This document shows, piece after piece, positions 1 through 19,980 of a DNA stretch of 64,000 bases. The notes under the pieces are model-generated. The model saw only the letters and a list, made by a program, of their open reading frames with translations, made no database searches and was not told the origin of the DNA. The position numbers and the translations under genes are program-made. Each line of letters opens with the position of its first letter. The first letter of the stretch is position 1. Source of the DNA: Glandiceps talaboti (Eukaryota; Hemichordata; Enteropneusta; Spengelidae); contig NC_135570.1 in the NCBI RefSeq assembly GCF_964340395.1, positions 15,888,322-15,952,321 of the forward strand. Reading direction: 5' to 3'.

Positions 1-880
1 TGAAATATAGTTTGATAGGATCTTGACAGCAAGAGGTATAGTGGGAAGATCTTGAGACTAGGATGTGTACACCTCATGTGGGGGGGGGGTCCTAGGGGGT
101 CTCCCCCTAGAAGCCCTGGAGGTTTTTAACTCTGAAAAGTCAATTTTGAGACTATTCAGACCCTTTCAGACAATAATTTCCAAGCCTTACAAGACAACAC
201 CAACATGTTAAAAGCAACTACATAGGGTTGAAATACTTTTGAAATATACTTTGATAGCATCTTGACAGTAAGAGGGGAAGAGCTTGAGACTGGGATATGT
301 CCACCTCATGTGGGGGGTCTGAGGGGGGTCTCCCTCTAGAAACCCTGGAGGATTTTTACTCTTAAAGCCAATATTTAGGCTATTCAGACCCTTTCAAGCA
401 ATAACTTAATCCATGCTTTAGAAGACAGCAAGTATCAGAAACTATTCTTTATCACTTACACTAAGGGTTGAAATATGTTCTTAAAAAGTTTAAATGGCAT
501 CATTATATACATGTAGTAAAGGTCAGCACATCTATAATGGTAGTATCATTGGTAGGGGAGATTTGGAGTTTACGGCAATTTTAGACTATCTTGGCAAAAA
601 CGTTTCAGATCTTGAAAAGACAATATCATATCAAATTAGAATAGGGTGAAAATATTTAAGAAAAGTTTAATACCATTATGACAGTAAAAAGGTTGTTGGT
701 GCATCTGATTGTTGGTTGAATGTATGAGTGACCTCTGGGGGTGAGGGAGTCCTTGGGGTTTTCCCCTGGCAGATCTGGAGTTTTTTGGTTGAGATACTAA
801 GGCAATGTTTAGGTTATTCATAACCTTTGAGGTAATATATCCAAGCTTCGAAAAGCTAACGTAAAACGTTTATAAATGAG
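1..880 (+). repeat. G-rich ~240-bp repeat, about four diverged units
   Basis: Units start near 1, 238, 480 and 640. Each has a TGAAATA/TTTGATAGCATCTTGACAG opening, a run of G with GGGGTCTCCC, CCTGGAGGTTTTTACTCT and TTCAGACCCTTTCA. The same unit occurs in reverse orientation at 18770-19160. No coding potential. Confidence 0.7.
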
Positions 881-2700
881 TTTCTCATATCACATAAAAT
901 GGACATGTAACATTAGTATATAGGGGCATTAATATTGCATGTATAATAAAGTCACCGGTATGTTAGAGAACTTTAGGTGGTCATACCTAGTGTATAATAG
1001 TAACTGGAATCTGATGAGATGTGGTGATTTGTAGTGTCAATAGCATGACGAGTAGAACAATTTAGATTAACTTCATTTATAAACTATCTATGAAAATTAC
1101 CATTACGAAACCTTCAAGTTCACTTTTGCCCCAAACTGCAATATAAGCGAAGCATTGATTGTGAAACAGCCAAGCATTTACATGACATGTTCTGTAACTA
1201 GTGTGGTAGGTAGGTAATACCGGTACATGTATATGAATATGTATAGTTAGGTTTGAACTAATAAGTAATATTAAAGAATTAATGTAAGAAACAGGGACAA
1301 GAACAAATATTGACATGTACCACATTTCAGACAAGGCTATATGCCATTGTAGAAAGGATTTTTTTCTTCCATCACAATCTAAAACACAATGACCCCCCCT
1401 ATCCACAATTTTCAAAACAGCATGACCCCCCCTACTGCCAATTTCAAAAACAGGGTGACCCCCCTACCAATCCACCCCCCAGGCCGAAGAAACTGACCGG
1501 TCCCTAAGGGGGGCCTCCAGTATTTACAAGGGGAGGGCAGGATGAATCGGGGGGGGGGGTCACAGTTTACAAACCTGTTCTTGGGGAAGGGTCATATTTT
1601 GTGCTACACTGTTTGGGGGAGTGTCACATTTTACAATCCGTAGTTTTGTGACCAAATTGAAGATTCAATTATTGTCAATTTGTTTTGAGATTAAAAGTGA
1701 GATGAGCTCTCAACATTTAATATTTTTACGAGTACTTTACATGCCAAAGTATGTAAATTCATGTATTGTAAGAAAATTGTTTAATAAAACAATGCATTTT
1801 ATTGAGTGTACCATCTCACCTTATCACTCACACTGTCCATGAATGTTGTTAAAATATCTACATATAATTAACAGTTATAGTGACCGGTACCAAGTTTAGC
1901 ACTTTTTCATTGAAGAAATACATGATTGTATAGCCTTTCAAATCTGTACTTGTATACTGCACATTGGCATTCTCCCTCTTCGTTGCAAAATTAAACTCTG
2001 CATAAACAATAAACAAATAAATATCATTAAATAGAACAATAAACATGCAATATAATATGAATCTAATACTGTCATAAAATAATCAGGGATTGCTTTATTG
2101 TGTTAATTTAAGATATACAGTTCCCGAAAATATCAACATGAACAACACAGAGTCATGTACAGAATATGTGCATTGATGAATGGACGGTATCTGATCAAGT
2201 GTGGAGAGAAGTGAGAATACTCTTATAGTTTAAAATAAGAACTATGTCTGATTCTAACATTTGGAGAAGTACAAGCCCCAGTCTTGTGGACACATGTAAC
2301 ATACATGTATAGTTTATGTTAGTCTTAAAAGATGGAGATAAATATGGTAACGCAACTCAACACCTTGACAACACAGTTGTGCTCAACCTACTGGAACTGG
2401 AACAAAATATAACCACAACTTTGTACCTTTTTTTTTCTGTAGCTTACGATAACAATATACAAAATGTACCAACCAAAATACCATTGTCAAGGGGATGATC
2501 GGGTCATGTTTTACAAAATGGGACAAAGGGGATGGTCACTTTTTACAAATGGAGAATGGGGGAGGGGATCATGTTAATACTTAACAGACCATGTGTGATT
2601 TCGTCCCCCCCCATATAGTTGTACTAATCTGCCCTTAAAATACAATGTATCTGGGTTTTACGTCAAAATCCAATATGACCCCCACTAGACTGAAGGAACT
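881..2700. other. Gene-free, G/C-run repeats
   Basis: AT-rich DNA with several copies of short modules containing poly-G or poly-C next to 'GTCATATTTTACAA'-like words (1385-1640 and 2490-2610). These look like pieces of one dispersed element. I see no exon or RNA gene. Confidence 0.5.
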
Positions 2701-2710
2701 GCAGTTGGAC

Positions 2711-2955
2711 CAGGGTTGGACCACAGGGGCGTGTAATATTTCATATATTGTTGTTTTCTTATTGCTTAGAATGTCGTTTTCTTAGGAAAATATCGTACGA
2801 ATCTTGCTGCTACAAATGTATCACGATACTACAAAGAAATATTAGTCTCTTCCCCTTACATGTAGGAATATATATTAATCAAAAGGCTGTTATATTTAGT
2901 CTGTAGACCTGGAAAACAACAATCTATGAAATATTACACGCCCCATGTGGGTTGG
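2711..2955. repeat. Hairpin MITE-like element
   Basis: Inverted arms 2726-2758 and 2912-2944 share GGGGCGTGTAATATTTCATA and continue TTGTTGTTTTC with one or two mismatches. GGGTTGGACC occurs directly outside both arms (from 2713 and from 2950), which suggests a target-site duplication of about 10 bp. Confidence 0.65.
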
Positions 2956-2962
2956 ACCGGAC

Positions 2963-3133
2963 ATTGTAGTCTAGTTCCTGAAGGCCGTATTTCGATTTTA
3001 CAGTACGTTATCGATCTTCAGACATTACCGTAACCATATACATATACCCTACACGTGTATGGTCTTTGCTGTAATTTGTGAAGATAGCGTAGTGTAAAAT
3101 CGGAATATATGGTCGTCAGGGACTAGACTACAA
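2963..3133. repeat. Second hairpin element beside MZB1
   Basis: Arms 2963-3007 and 3088-3133 are inverted copies: ATTGTAGTCTAGTTCCTGA and TTTTACAGTACG on the left against ATTGTAGTCTAGTCCCTGA and TTTTACACTACG in the reverse complement of the right arm. It lies 420 bp upstream of the MZB1 start codon. Confidence 0.6.
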
Positions 3134-3550
3134 TCGTTGACTCTTTTTACAAATTACATATAGCGCTGCGTTGTAGCTTGTAAATTGCAATATGACCCCA
3201 GTCTTACTAGTGATCATACATAATACTGTTTAAATTTAGTGTTTTTATATATATTTATATCTAATACATATATATTTTTCTATATGTTGTGTTTGACGCC
3301 AGCTGATGTACTGTTTACATTTTCATGTCAAATAAAGCAGTGACACATGTGCGTAAGCTATTCAAATACGACCTTTTGCGCATTCCTGTGCGCAGAACGT
3401 GGCTTTTGCGGATTCGTCGATGTAAACACTGGTCGTATTTACCGCGGGGCGACATATGAGTTATTGATTGGGGTCGAGGATTTTGTCGAAAAAGGTATAT
3501 GCATGTTTCTTCTCAACGATAGGAGGCAACGAATTTGTCTGCATTTGAAA

Positions 3551-12345
<8,795 letters not shown>

Positions 12346-12769
12346 TAGACTATCTAATGAGTATAAATAATTTGTGTACATTGTTTTGTTTTGTTTTGTT
12401 TTAGAAGAGCTATCAAAGTTTTGGTGTTTTAAGCAAGAAGCAATCAATAGTAGGAAACTATAGTAAGACTTATTTCTGCCTTTATTACACTTTTATTGTG
12501 TATTCAGTATCATTTCCAGAAAAATTCAGTGGACAGCATGTCCATTGAACCTGTGCAGTAATGTCTGATATCATGCCCTGGCATCAATTGCCCAAATATG
12601 GCAAGTTGCTTGCTTGTCAATATCTGTTCATTCAGGGATATGGATTTGACTTTTTTCCTCTCAATCTTTATGGTTTTGTGCATAAAGTAATGTTTCATTT
12701 TCATTTTACATGTTTTTAATGATGTGACTCAAATAGCATCTATTTATCGTTATGTTACATTGGGTCTAT

Positions 12770-12775
12770 AATAAA
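12770..12775 (+). terminator. Likely polyadenylation signal of MZB1
   Basis: AATAAA lies about 425 nt after the MZB1 stop, in an AT-rich 3' untranslated stretch with no other feature. No downstream cleavage site can be fixed by eye. Confidence 0.5.
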
Positions 12776-12831
12776 ACCTTAATGGCCGAGATATAGTATT
12801 TGTACACCTTAGTAGCTTACCATTCCAGTTC

Positions 12832-12881
12832 CAGCCAGTTCCAGCCAGTTCCAGCCAGTTCCAGCCAGTTCAAGTCATGTT
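12832..12881. repeat. 10-bp tandem repeat (CCAGTTCCAG)
   Basis: Five near-perfect copies about 490 bp after the MZB1 stop codon. Confidence 0.9.
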
Positions 12882-13439
12882 CTTCTGCTGTACGACCTTG
12901 GTCTGCAAATCCCATATCCATGCCATGAAGATAAGTAACTTCAATATTAATATAACAAATAAAAAGTGTCAAGACAAAGATACAATCGATCGACCGATTG
13001 ATGAATACAAGTTAGTGAACTAAAGGCAGAAATAGGCCTGATTGAAGGTTTACAGTATTTTGGTAGGTTGTATTGGATGAAATGATCTTAGTGACCGACA
13101 GTCCCAAACTATAAATTGAATTTGCAGGACAGATGGAATCTTTAGACGTGTACAATCAACATTCTGTGGTTTCACATTCTAAAACTGTAATCCTCATTTT
13201 CATTTTTTGGTGCTTAGAAGTCAAATTTAAACATGAGAAATATTACAATACAAGTTACACATTATAATATATGTATGATCTGTTATTTATACTTGATTCT
13301 GATCTACTGTCATGCTTGTTATGTGTTAGGATAGCAGAGTAAGATTTTTTTGTACTATTTCACTTTTATGCAAACTTTAACAAGTCATCAAGTATTTGCT
13401 ATGCATTTTATGATGAATTTTGATTTCAATCATTGTATG
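12882..13439. other. Intergenic, nothing recognised
   Basis: AT-rich DNA 3' of MZB1. A short palindrome CGATCGACCGATTGAT at 12986-13002 is the only structure seen. Confidence 0.4.
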
Positions 13440-14392
13440 AATATCACATGTTATAGTAGTGCAAATTAGGCCTAAAAATGTGTCTTTTTGGTCAAAAGTT
13501 TATAATTTCAAAATTACTGAGCCGATTGGGCTGAAATTTGGTGGGAACATTCTTAGGGTCTTTTAAGTTAAGAATTGTTCATGACATGATGACGCCATCA
13601 GTTATATGCAAATTAGGTCTAAAAATGTGTCCTTTAATTAAAAAATCTATCATTCCAAAACTACTAAACAGATTGAGCTGAAATTTAATGGGAATCAGCA
13701 TCTGGAGATGTGTATATGAAGGTGAATTCAAAACTTGGTCAATTTTGGTCAAAAACTTATATCTCAAAAACTACATGGGGAATAGGGCTAAAACTTGGTG
13801 GGGATGTTTCTGGAGGTGTTATTCTACAGTTATTGTTCAAAAGATATTGACAAAACTGGTACTAGCAACCATGGCCATGCCCTTAGCAACAGTGAAATGA
13901 TGATGCATATTACAAAGATAACAACAGGGATGGGTAGGTAAGTGAATAAAGAATAAAGAAATGTATGCAAATATGCCTAGCAACAAGACCATGCCTATAG
14001 CAACATGCAAATGATGGTTTATATTACAAAGATGAAAGCTGGGAAGGATAGGCAAGTGAAAAAAGATTTCAATAATGTATGTAAATATGTCTAGAAACAA
14101 GACCATGCCCATAGCAACAGCTAAATGATTGTGTATATCGATATAAACAGGGATGGTAATAGACCAATGGATAAATGTCCAAAACGTAGTAATTGTGTTG
14201 GTCCAATAACTTACCAGTACATGATTTGCATAAAGTGTTGGTCCAATAACTTACCAGTACATGATTTGCATAAAGTGTTGGTCCAATAATAGCATATATG
14301 GTAAAGGTAACAACAGGGTTTGATAGGCAAGCTGATAAACATAAACAAACAAATGTACAGTTGTGCTACAATGCCATTGGCACTATTTTTTG
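13440..14392 (+). repeat. Dispersed element, copy C, with internal tandem motif
   Basis: Lacks the 5' microsatellite. Contains GCAAATTAGGCCTAAAAATG, two copies of a GGTCAAAA...ATTTGGTGGGAAC module, three diverged 'GCAACAAGACCATGCCCATA' modules, and the standard end CAGTTGTGCTACAATGCCAT with GGCACTATTTTTT. Two and a half copies of a 40-bp repeat are inserted at 14194-14290. Confidence 0.6.
14194..14290. repeat. 40-bp satellite, small locus
   Basis: About 2.4 copies of a unit starting GTGTTGGTCCAATAACTTAC and ending CAGTACATGATTTGCATAAA. The same unit is found in seven copies 2.6 kb further on (16799-17072), same orientation. Confidence 0.85.
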
Positions 14393-14606
14393 TACTTTAT
14401 AAGATAGCAGATGTTAAGGGAAACCTTTTGTTTACATGAGAGACACATCATTAGAATTTAGGATACAAAGCCATGAATTATAACATAAACAGTGTAATTT
14501 ATAACTATTAGTATTGGGTACTTGGCTGAAGTATGGACTATCTATATTCAGTACAGATGTGCTGGCACAGTATGTCATATTTTACAGACTCATACCTTTT
14601 AGCATA

Positions 14607-16225
14607 TTAAAGGGGCACAAGCTGAGTTTATTCTATGTTTTGGGGTGAGATTTATACTGTCTATTTAAAAGTCACTCATTTTATCATTCTACTAACTGAT
14701 GTACATGTAACTATCACTTGCAATTGACTGAACTCAAACCTGGTATTAAGATATAACATATAAATAGTCTGATGATATAATTTGTGATACATATAAAAAA
14801 TGTCAAGGAATCCATACTGCTAGACAATCAACTCAGTGTTATGACAAAACTAGAAGGTAATTATAATGTCATAGAAGGCTTGCATCGACATTGAAATTAA
14901 TCAAGATTGTATGCATTGTATTTTCACTTGAGTGAAAGGTTTATAAACTCAGCTTGTGCCACCCTTGAGTGAAAGGTTTATAAACTCAGCTTGTGCCACC
15001 CTTGAGTGAAATGTTTATAAACTCAGCTTGTGCCACCCTTGAGTGAAAGGTTTATAAACTCAGCTTGTGCCACCCTTGAGTGAAAGGTTTATAAACTCAG
15101 CTTGTGCCACCCTTGAGTGAAAGGTTTATAAACTCAGCTTGTGCCACCCTTGAGTGAAAGGTTTATAAACTCAGCTTGTGCCACCCTTGAGTGAAAGGTT
15201 TATAAACTCAGCTTGTGCCACCCTTGAATGACAGGTTTATAAACTCAGCTTGTGCCACCCTTGAGTGAAAGGTTTATAAACTCAGCTTGTGCCACCCTTG
15301 AGTGAAAGGTTTATAAACTCAGCTTGTGCCACCCTTGAGTGAAAGGTTTATAAACTCAGCTTGTGCCACCCTTGAGTGAAAGGTTTATAAACTCAGCTTG
15401 TGCCACCCTTGAATGACAGGTTTATAAACTCAGCTTGTGCCACCCTTGAGTGAAAGGTTTATAAACTCAGCTTGTGCCACCCTTGAATGAAAGGTTTATA
15501 AACTCAGCTTGTGCCACCCTTGAGTGAAAGGTTTATAAACTCAGCTTGTGCCACCCTTGAGTGAAAGGTTTATAAACTCAGCTTGTGCCACCCTTGAGTG
15601 AAAGGTTTATAAACTCAGCTTGTGCCACCCTTGAGTGAAAGGTTTATAAACTCAGCTTGTGCCACCCTTGAGTGAAAGGTTTATAAACTCAGCTTGTGCC
15701 ACCCTTGAGTGAAAGGTTTATAAACTCAGCTTGTGCCACCCTTGAATGACAGGTTTATAAACTCAGCTTGTGCCACCCTTGAGTGAAAGGTTTATAAACT
15801 CAGCTTGTGCCACCCTTGAATGACAGGTTTATAAACTCAGCTTGTGCCACCCTTGAGTGAAAGGTTTATAAACTCAGCTTGTGCCACCCTTGAATGACAG
15901 GTTTATAAACTCAGCTTGTGCCACCCTTGAATGACAGGTTTATAAACTCAGCTTGTGCCACCCTTGAGTGAAAGGTTTATAAACTCAGCTTGTGCCACCC
16001 TTGAGTGAAAGGTTTATAAACTCAGCTTGTGCCACCCTTGAATGACAGGTTTATAAACTCAGCTTGTGCCACCCTTGAATGACAGGTTTATAAACTCAGC
16101 TTGTGCCACCCTTGAGTGAAAGGTTTATAAACTCAGCTTGTGCCACCCTTGAGTGAAAGGTTTATAAACTCAGCTTGTGCCACCCTTGAATGACAGGTTT
16201 ATAAACTCAGCTTGTGCCACCTTAA
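14607..16225. mobile_element. TTAA-flanked MITE with one end expanded
   Basis: Left end: TTAA then AGGGGCACAAGCTGAGTTTAT (14607-14631). Right end: ATAAACTCAGCTTGTGCCACC then TTAA (16201-16225). These are inverted repeats sharing GGCACAAGCTGAGTTTAT, both flanked by TTAA as in piggyBac-type insertions. The interior before the array is about 300 bp and non-coding. The right terminus is part of the 37-bp tandem array. Confidence 0.65.
14928..16222. repeat. 37-bp minisatellite, 35 copies
   Basis: 1295 bp equals exactly 35 units. Each unit starts TTGAGTGAAAGG, passes through TTTATAAACTCAGCTTGTGC and ends CACCC. A second variant has GAATGACAGG in place of GAGTGAAAGG; it is rare in the first half and alternates in the second half. 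There are almost no other differences, so expansion is recent. Confidence 0.95.
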
Positions 16226-16400
16226 AGGAGATTTACTGAAGTCCCAAAGATACTTTACAACTCCAAATCAAGAATGATGTACATTATAATATTCTTTGAT
16301 TGGAAATGTGAATAGATTTGATTAGGATAGATTGAAACTATGATAGTTGTTACAGTATCCTATTGTACATGTACTGTATGTCAAATCATATATTGCATCC

Positions 16401-16545
16401 AGTGACTACCTCCAACTATTCTGCTTTGTGAAAATAGTGTTATTGACCAATGACTATCTCCAACTATTATGCTTTGTGAAAATAGTGTTATTGACCAGTG
16501 ACTATCTCCAACTATTCTGCTTTGTAAAAATAGTGTTATTGACCA
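16401..16545. repeat. 48-bp tandem repeat, three copies
   Basis: Unit starts TGACTAYCTCCAACTATTMT and ends AATAGTGTTATTGACCAG. Three copies differ at a few sites. The ORF over it is repeat-made. Confidence 0.85.
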
Positions 16546-16794
16546 GTCATACAGCAATACAGTCTACAAGTTGCATCTTTTGTACAGATGTTTAGGTCCA
16601 TACATTGTAATATTCATGGTGCTGTCACAAAATGAAACAAAGTATTGGGAGTTGTATTATGACATGCTATCAAGCTATCAAGTTAAATTATTTCTTGAAC
16701 TTGATAACTTTTTGTATTTTTCTACAGACAGGAAAAGCTGTGAGTTGGTTACAGCTACTGATGCATTCAGTAGAAATGACCAGTATATGATTTA

Positions 16795-17073
16795 TATAAA
16801 GTGTTGGTCCAATAACTTACCAGTACATGATTTGCATATAGTGTTGGTCCAATAACTTACCAGTACATGATTTATATAAAGTGTTGGTCCAATAACTTAC
16901 CAGTACATGATTTGCATAAAGTGTTGGTCCAATAACTTACCAGTACATGATTTGCATAAAGTGTTGGTCCAATAACTTACCAGTACATGATTTGCATAAA
17001 GTGTTGGTCCAGTAACTTACCAGTACATGATTTGCATAAAGTGTTGGTCCAATAACTTACCAGTACATGATTA
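16795..17073. repeat. 40-bp satellite, main locus, seven copies
   Basis: Same unit as at 14194-14290. The first copies carry TTTATATAAAG instead of TTTGCATAAAG. The two loci bracket the 37-bp array. Confidence 0.9.
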
Positions 17074-17099
17074 TCATCATAGATGGTTATCATACAGGG

Positions 17100-18420
17100 T
17101 TCAGTTGTGATTTACCAATAGTCTATCAGTAGTAGTTTCATTTGGTTTGTACAGCAAACGATAAAGATTTGTATAATTTGTGACTGCAACATATCAAGAT
17201 TGTCATTTGACAAATCAGAAAGGAAATAAATGTGCAATATCAGTATAGTTATGTGTGTTCTTTTGGTGATGACTTAGACTAACACAGCATATAATTTATC
17301 AACATTTCTATGGTGACACAGACTTTGTTAGGTGACTTAGACTAACAGCATACAATTTGTCACCATTTCTATGGTAACACAGACTATGTAATGTGACATC
17401 CTTTACTGAACTATTGATCTCGCGCATTATTTTCCACCATTATTTGCTGGGTGGGCCATCAGATGCCATAATTCTGCCACTAGAGGGCAGTGACAAAAAC
17501 TGGAATTTCACACACACATGGGTCCACAAACAAAACATTGTTCTTGTTCATTGGTATAAAATTGAATTTATACATGGAAATGAGGGAAAAGACTTTGCAG
17601 TAGAAGCTGGTTTCAATTACTAGAACAAAAATTGATCTATTATTTTTCATATTCTTTATACAACAAATTGATTATTATAATTGGTAATGTCCTTACATCA
17701 AAGCTATTATTTACCAGTAACCCTGGGTTTCAATACACGTTCTCCAATTATTATTGGACTTCACCATTCAACAATGTCTCTAGCATAAAGTCATTTTCAG
17801 TCATTATTTAGCAGCATGTGTATGTTGACTGGTTGATTTGGTTGTCTGCATGACCTTGTCATATCAAGCAAATTAGCATGTTTTAAGGGAAGGGTAAGGG
17901 AATGACTGGGGGGGGGGACTGACAAGGTAAGGTCGGGTAAAGTAAGGGAATTGTAAGGATACTTGACTGGTGAATGGTAAGGTAATTAGCCCATGGGCAG
18001 TGATAGGGATTGGTGAGAGATACAAACAAATGAAAAATGATGACTTAATCGCCTAATGATTAAACCTTATATACGTAAGTGTACATGCCAACTGGAAAAT
18101 GAGAACATGTGGGAGGTTTCTAGTATTGAGTTAGATGTTGGTTTGTGGCATGAATCACGTGAATTTTTGAAAGCCAACACCTGTTCATACATTCCATGTA
18201 ATAACATATCGTACATGATTCAACGTACAGGTAGGACATATAATATGACCACACAGACAAAAGAAGCTCTCTGTTAATTATTGTACACATTTTTACAAAA
18301 TGTTATGTTATGCTTTTGTCTGTGTCTACACATCTTCCATATAACATACACGGAATATTTTACCCATTATTTAAAGCAAACCTCAGCCTATATTCTATCT
18401 AAAGCCTGTATTCAGTGATG
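17100..18420. other. Intergenic, short duplications only
   Basis: A ~62-bp word (TGACTTAGACTAACA...CTATGG-AACACAGACT) occurs twice at 17271-17395. A G-run and a 'GGTAAGG' rich stretch lie at 17885-17985. No gene recognised. Confidence 0.5.
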
Positions 18421-18486
18421 AGGTGAGTGACTGCCATGTGAATGTGTTTGTGTATGCCATGATCTCTCTTTCCACCCCACCCACCC

Positions 18487-18603
<117 letters not shown>

Positions 18604-18769
18604 AATATCTTGTCCTACGAAAGACAAGTTTTATCGTAAATATTTTGCTCTCAAAAATCAATTATATATTCCACAAATTTATTGTTCATGTGTCACCTGT
18701 GGGCCAACGTAGGGACACCCTTTTTTGCATATGTTTTCAGTACATATATTCAATTTTTTATGATGAAAC

Positions 18770-19165
18770 TTCAAAGTATAGATAAGAAAAAGATGGTGCT
18801 GTATAAGTACCTAAAGAGTAAGAAATCTCCAGCACTACTGGGGGAGACCCCCTTGGACCCCCCCCCCCATGAGGGGTGTACATAGTCCCATATCAATCTC
18901 CACCCCTTACCTTTTACTGTCGAGATGCTAATAAACCTTTTTTTAAAACCCTATGTAGTTGCTAATTACATGTTGGTGCTGTCTTGTAAAGCTTGGAAAT
19001 TATTGCCAAAAAACGTCAGAAAATCTCCAGAGCTTCGAGGGGGAGACCCCTTAGACCCACCCCCCTCCCCCATGTGGTCTACATATTCCCATCTCAAGCT
19101 TCCCCCTAGCTTTTAATGTTAAGATGCTACTGAACTCCTTTTTGAATATATTTACCCTGTGAAGA
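18770..19165 (-). repeat. Inverted copy of the G-rich ~240-bp repeat
   Basis: Two units on the minus strand relative to those at the window start. They are recognisable by AAATCTCCAGAGCTTCGAGG, GGGAGACCCC, CATGTGG and the CTATGTAGTTGCTAATTACA join. Like the first locus they are tandem, so the pair may have moved as a block. Confidence 0.65.
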
Positions 19166-19349
19166 TAGTATGATGCTATCATAAGTGTGCCTTAAAGTTG
19201 CTAAGTAAGTAAGTTGGTAACTTCATTCCGAGTTTCGCCAATTTTCAGCCACCTGACTGATAACCTGATACATGGGCCACCAGTTTTGAGCAATGAGATT
19301 GAACGTTGCTAAGTAAGTAAGTTGGTAACTTCATACACCCATACTAACA

Positions 19350-19398
19350 GCTAAATACAGTTGTTCTACAACGTCATTTGCACTATTTTTTTACAAGT
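19350..19398 (+). repeat. 3' end of dispersed element, copy G
   Basis: Only the terminal module remains: AACAGCTAAATACAGTTGTT, CTACAACGTCATTTGCACTA and a T run. It follows a duplicated GCTAAGTAAGTAAGTTGGTA word present at 19198 and 19303. Confidence 0.5.
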
Positions 19399-19399
19399 A

Positions 19400-19980
19400 G
19401 AATGATATAGTAAAATTGTTATGTTAATTAGATGTGCATTATAAACTTTAAGTCTCCTTTCCTTATCCGTTTTATATAAACTCGAGTGAAAATACTTTTT
19501 ACATAAAACCTTCATATAATATAATATTAATATCGGTGCATGCCTTCTGTGACATTATAATTACATTCTGGTTTTGTTTGAACAGTTGATTCTCTAGTAT
19601 GGATTCATCGACATTTTTTGATACGTATAACAAATTACGTCATCGGGTTGCTTATATGTTATATGTTATACCAGGTGCTACTAGTTCAGTCAATTGCCTA
19701 AAACATAACTCAAAATATTTTTCGAAACTTAGTTAAAGTCATTGGATAGACAAAATGGTATAATACGTCAAATTAAATACTATATATAGTTAAATAGTTC
19801 CGAGTTCACGTATAGTTCAGTTTTTGTATGAAATAGTTCACGTTCTGTCGTTGTATCGCTTTGATACTTTCCTTAAATTCTTGTCTTCTCTTCTCATTGT
19901 TCTTGCTTCGCTAACTGTTGAGTTTCGAAATTGCAACCTCATCGTCAATCGTCTTTGCTTCTCACAGTCCCAAACTTAGA
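19400..19980. other. Intergenic, nothing recognised
   Basis: AT-rich DNA between an element fragment and the LINE at 20 kb. 'GTTCACG' and 'AGTTC' words near 19795-19845 may be the LINE 5' side, but no motif confirms this. Confidence 0.35.

Noticed and set aside
3347-3550. Longer MZB1 N-terminus from the upstream ATG
   Set aside because: It would place about 68 residues before the signal peptide; the start at 3551 matches the family.
14928-16222. Regular array resembling CRISPR
   Set aside because: Units are contiguous 37-bp copies with no spacers, in a eukaryotic genome, and tied to a MITE end.
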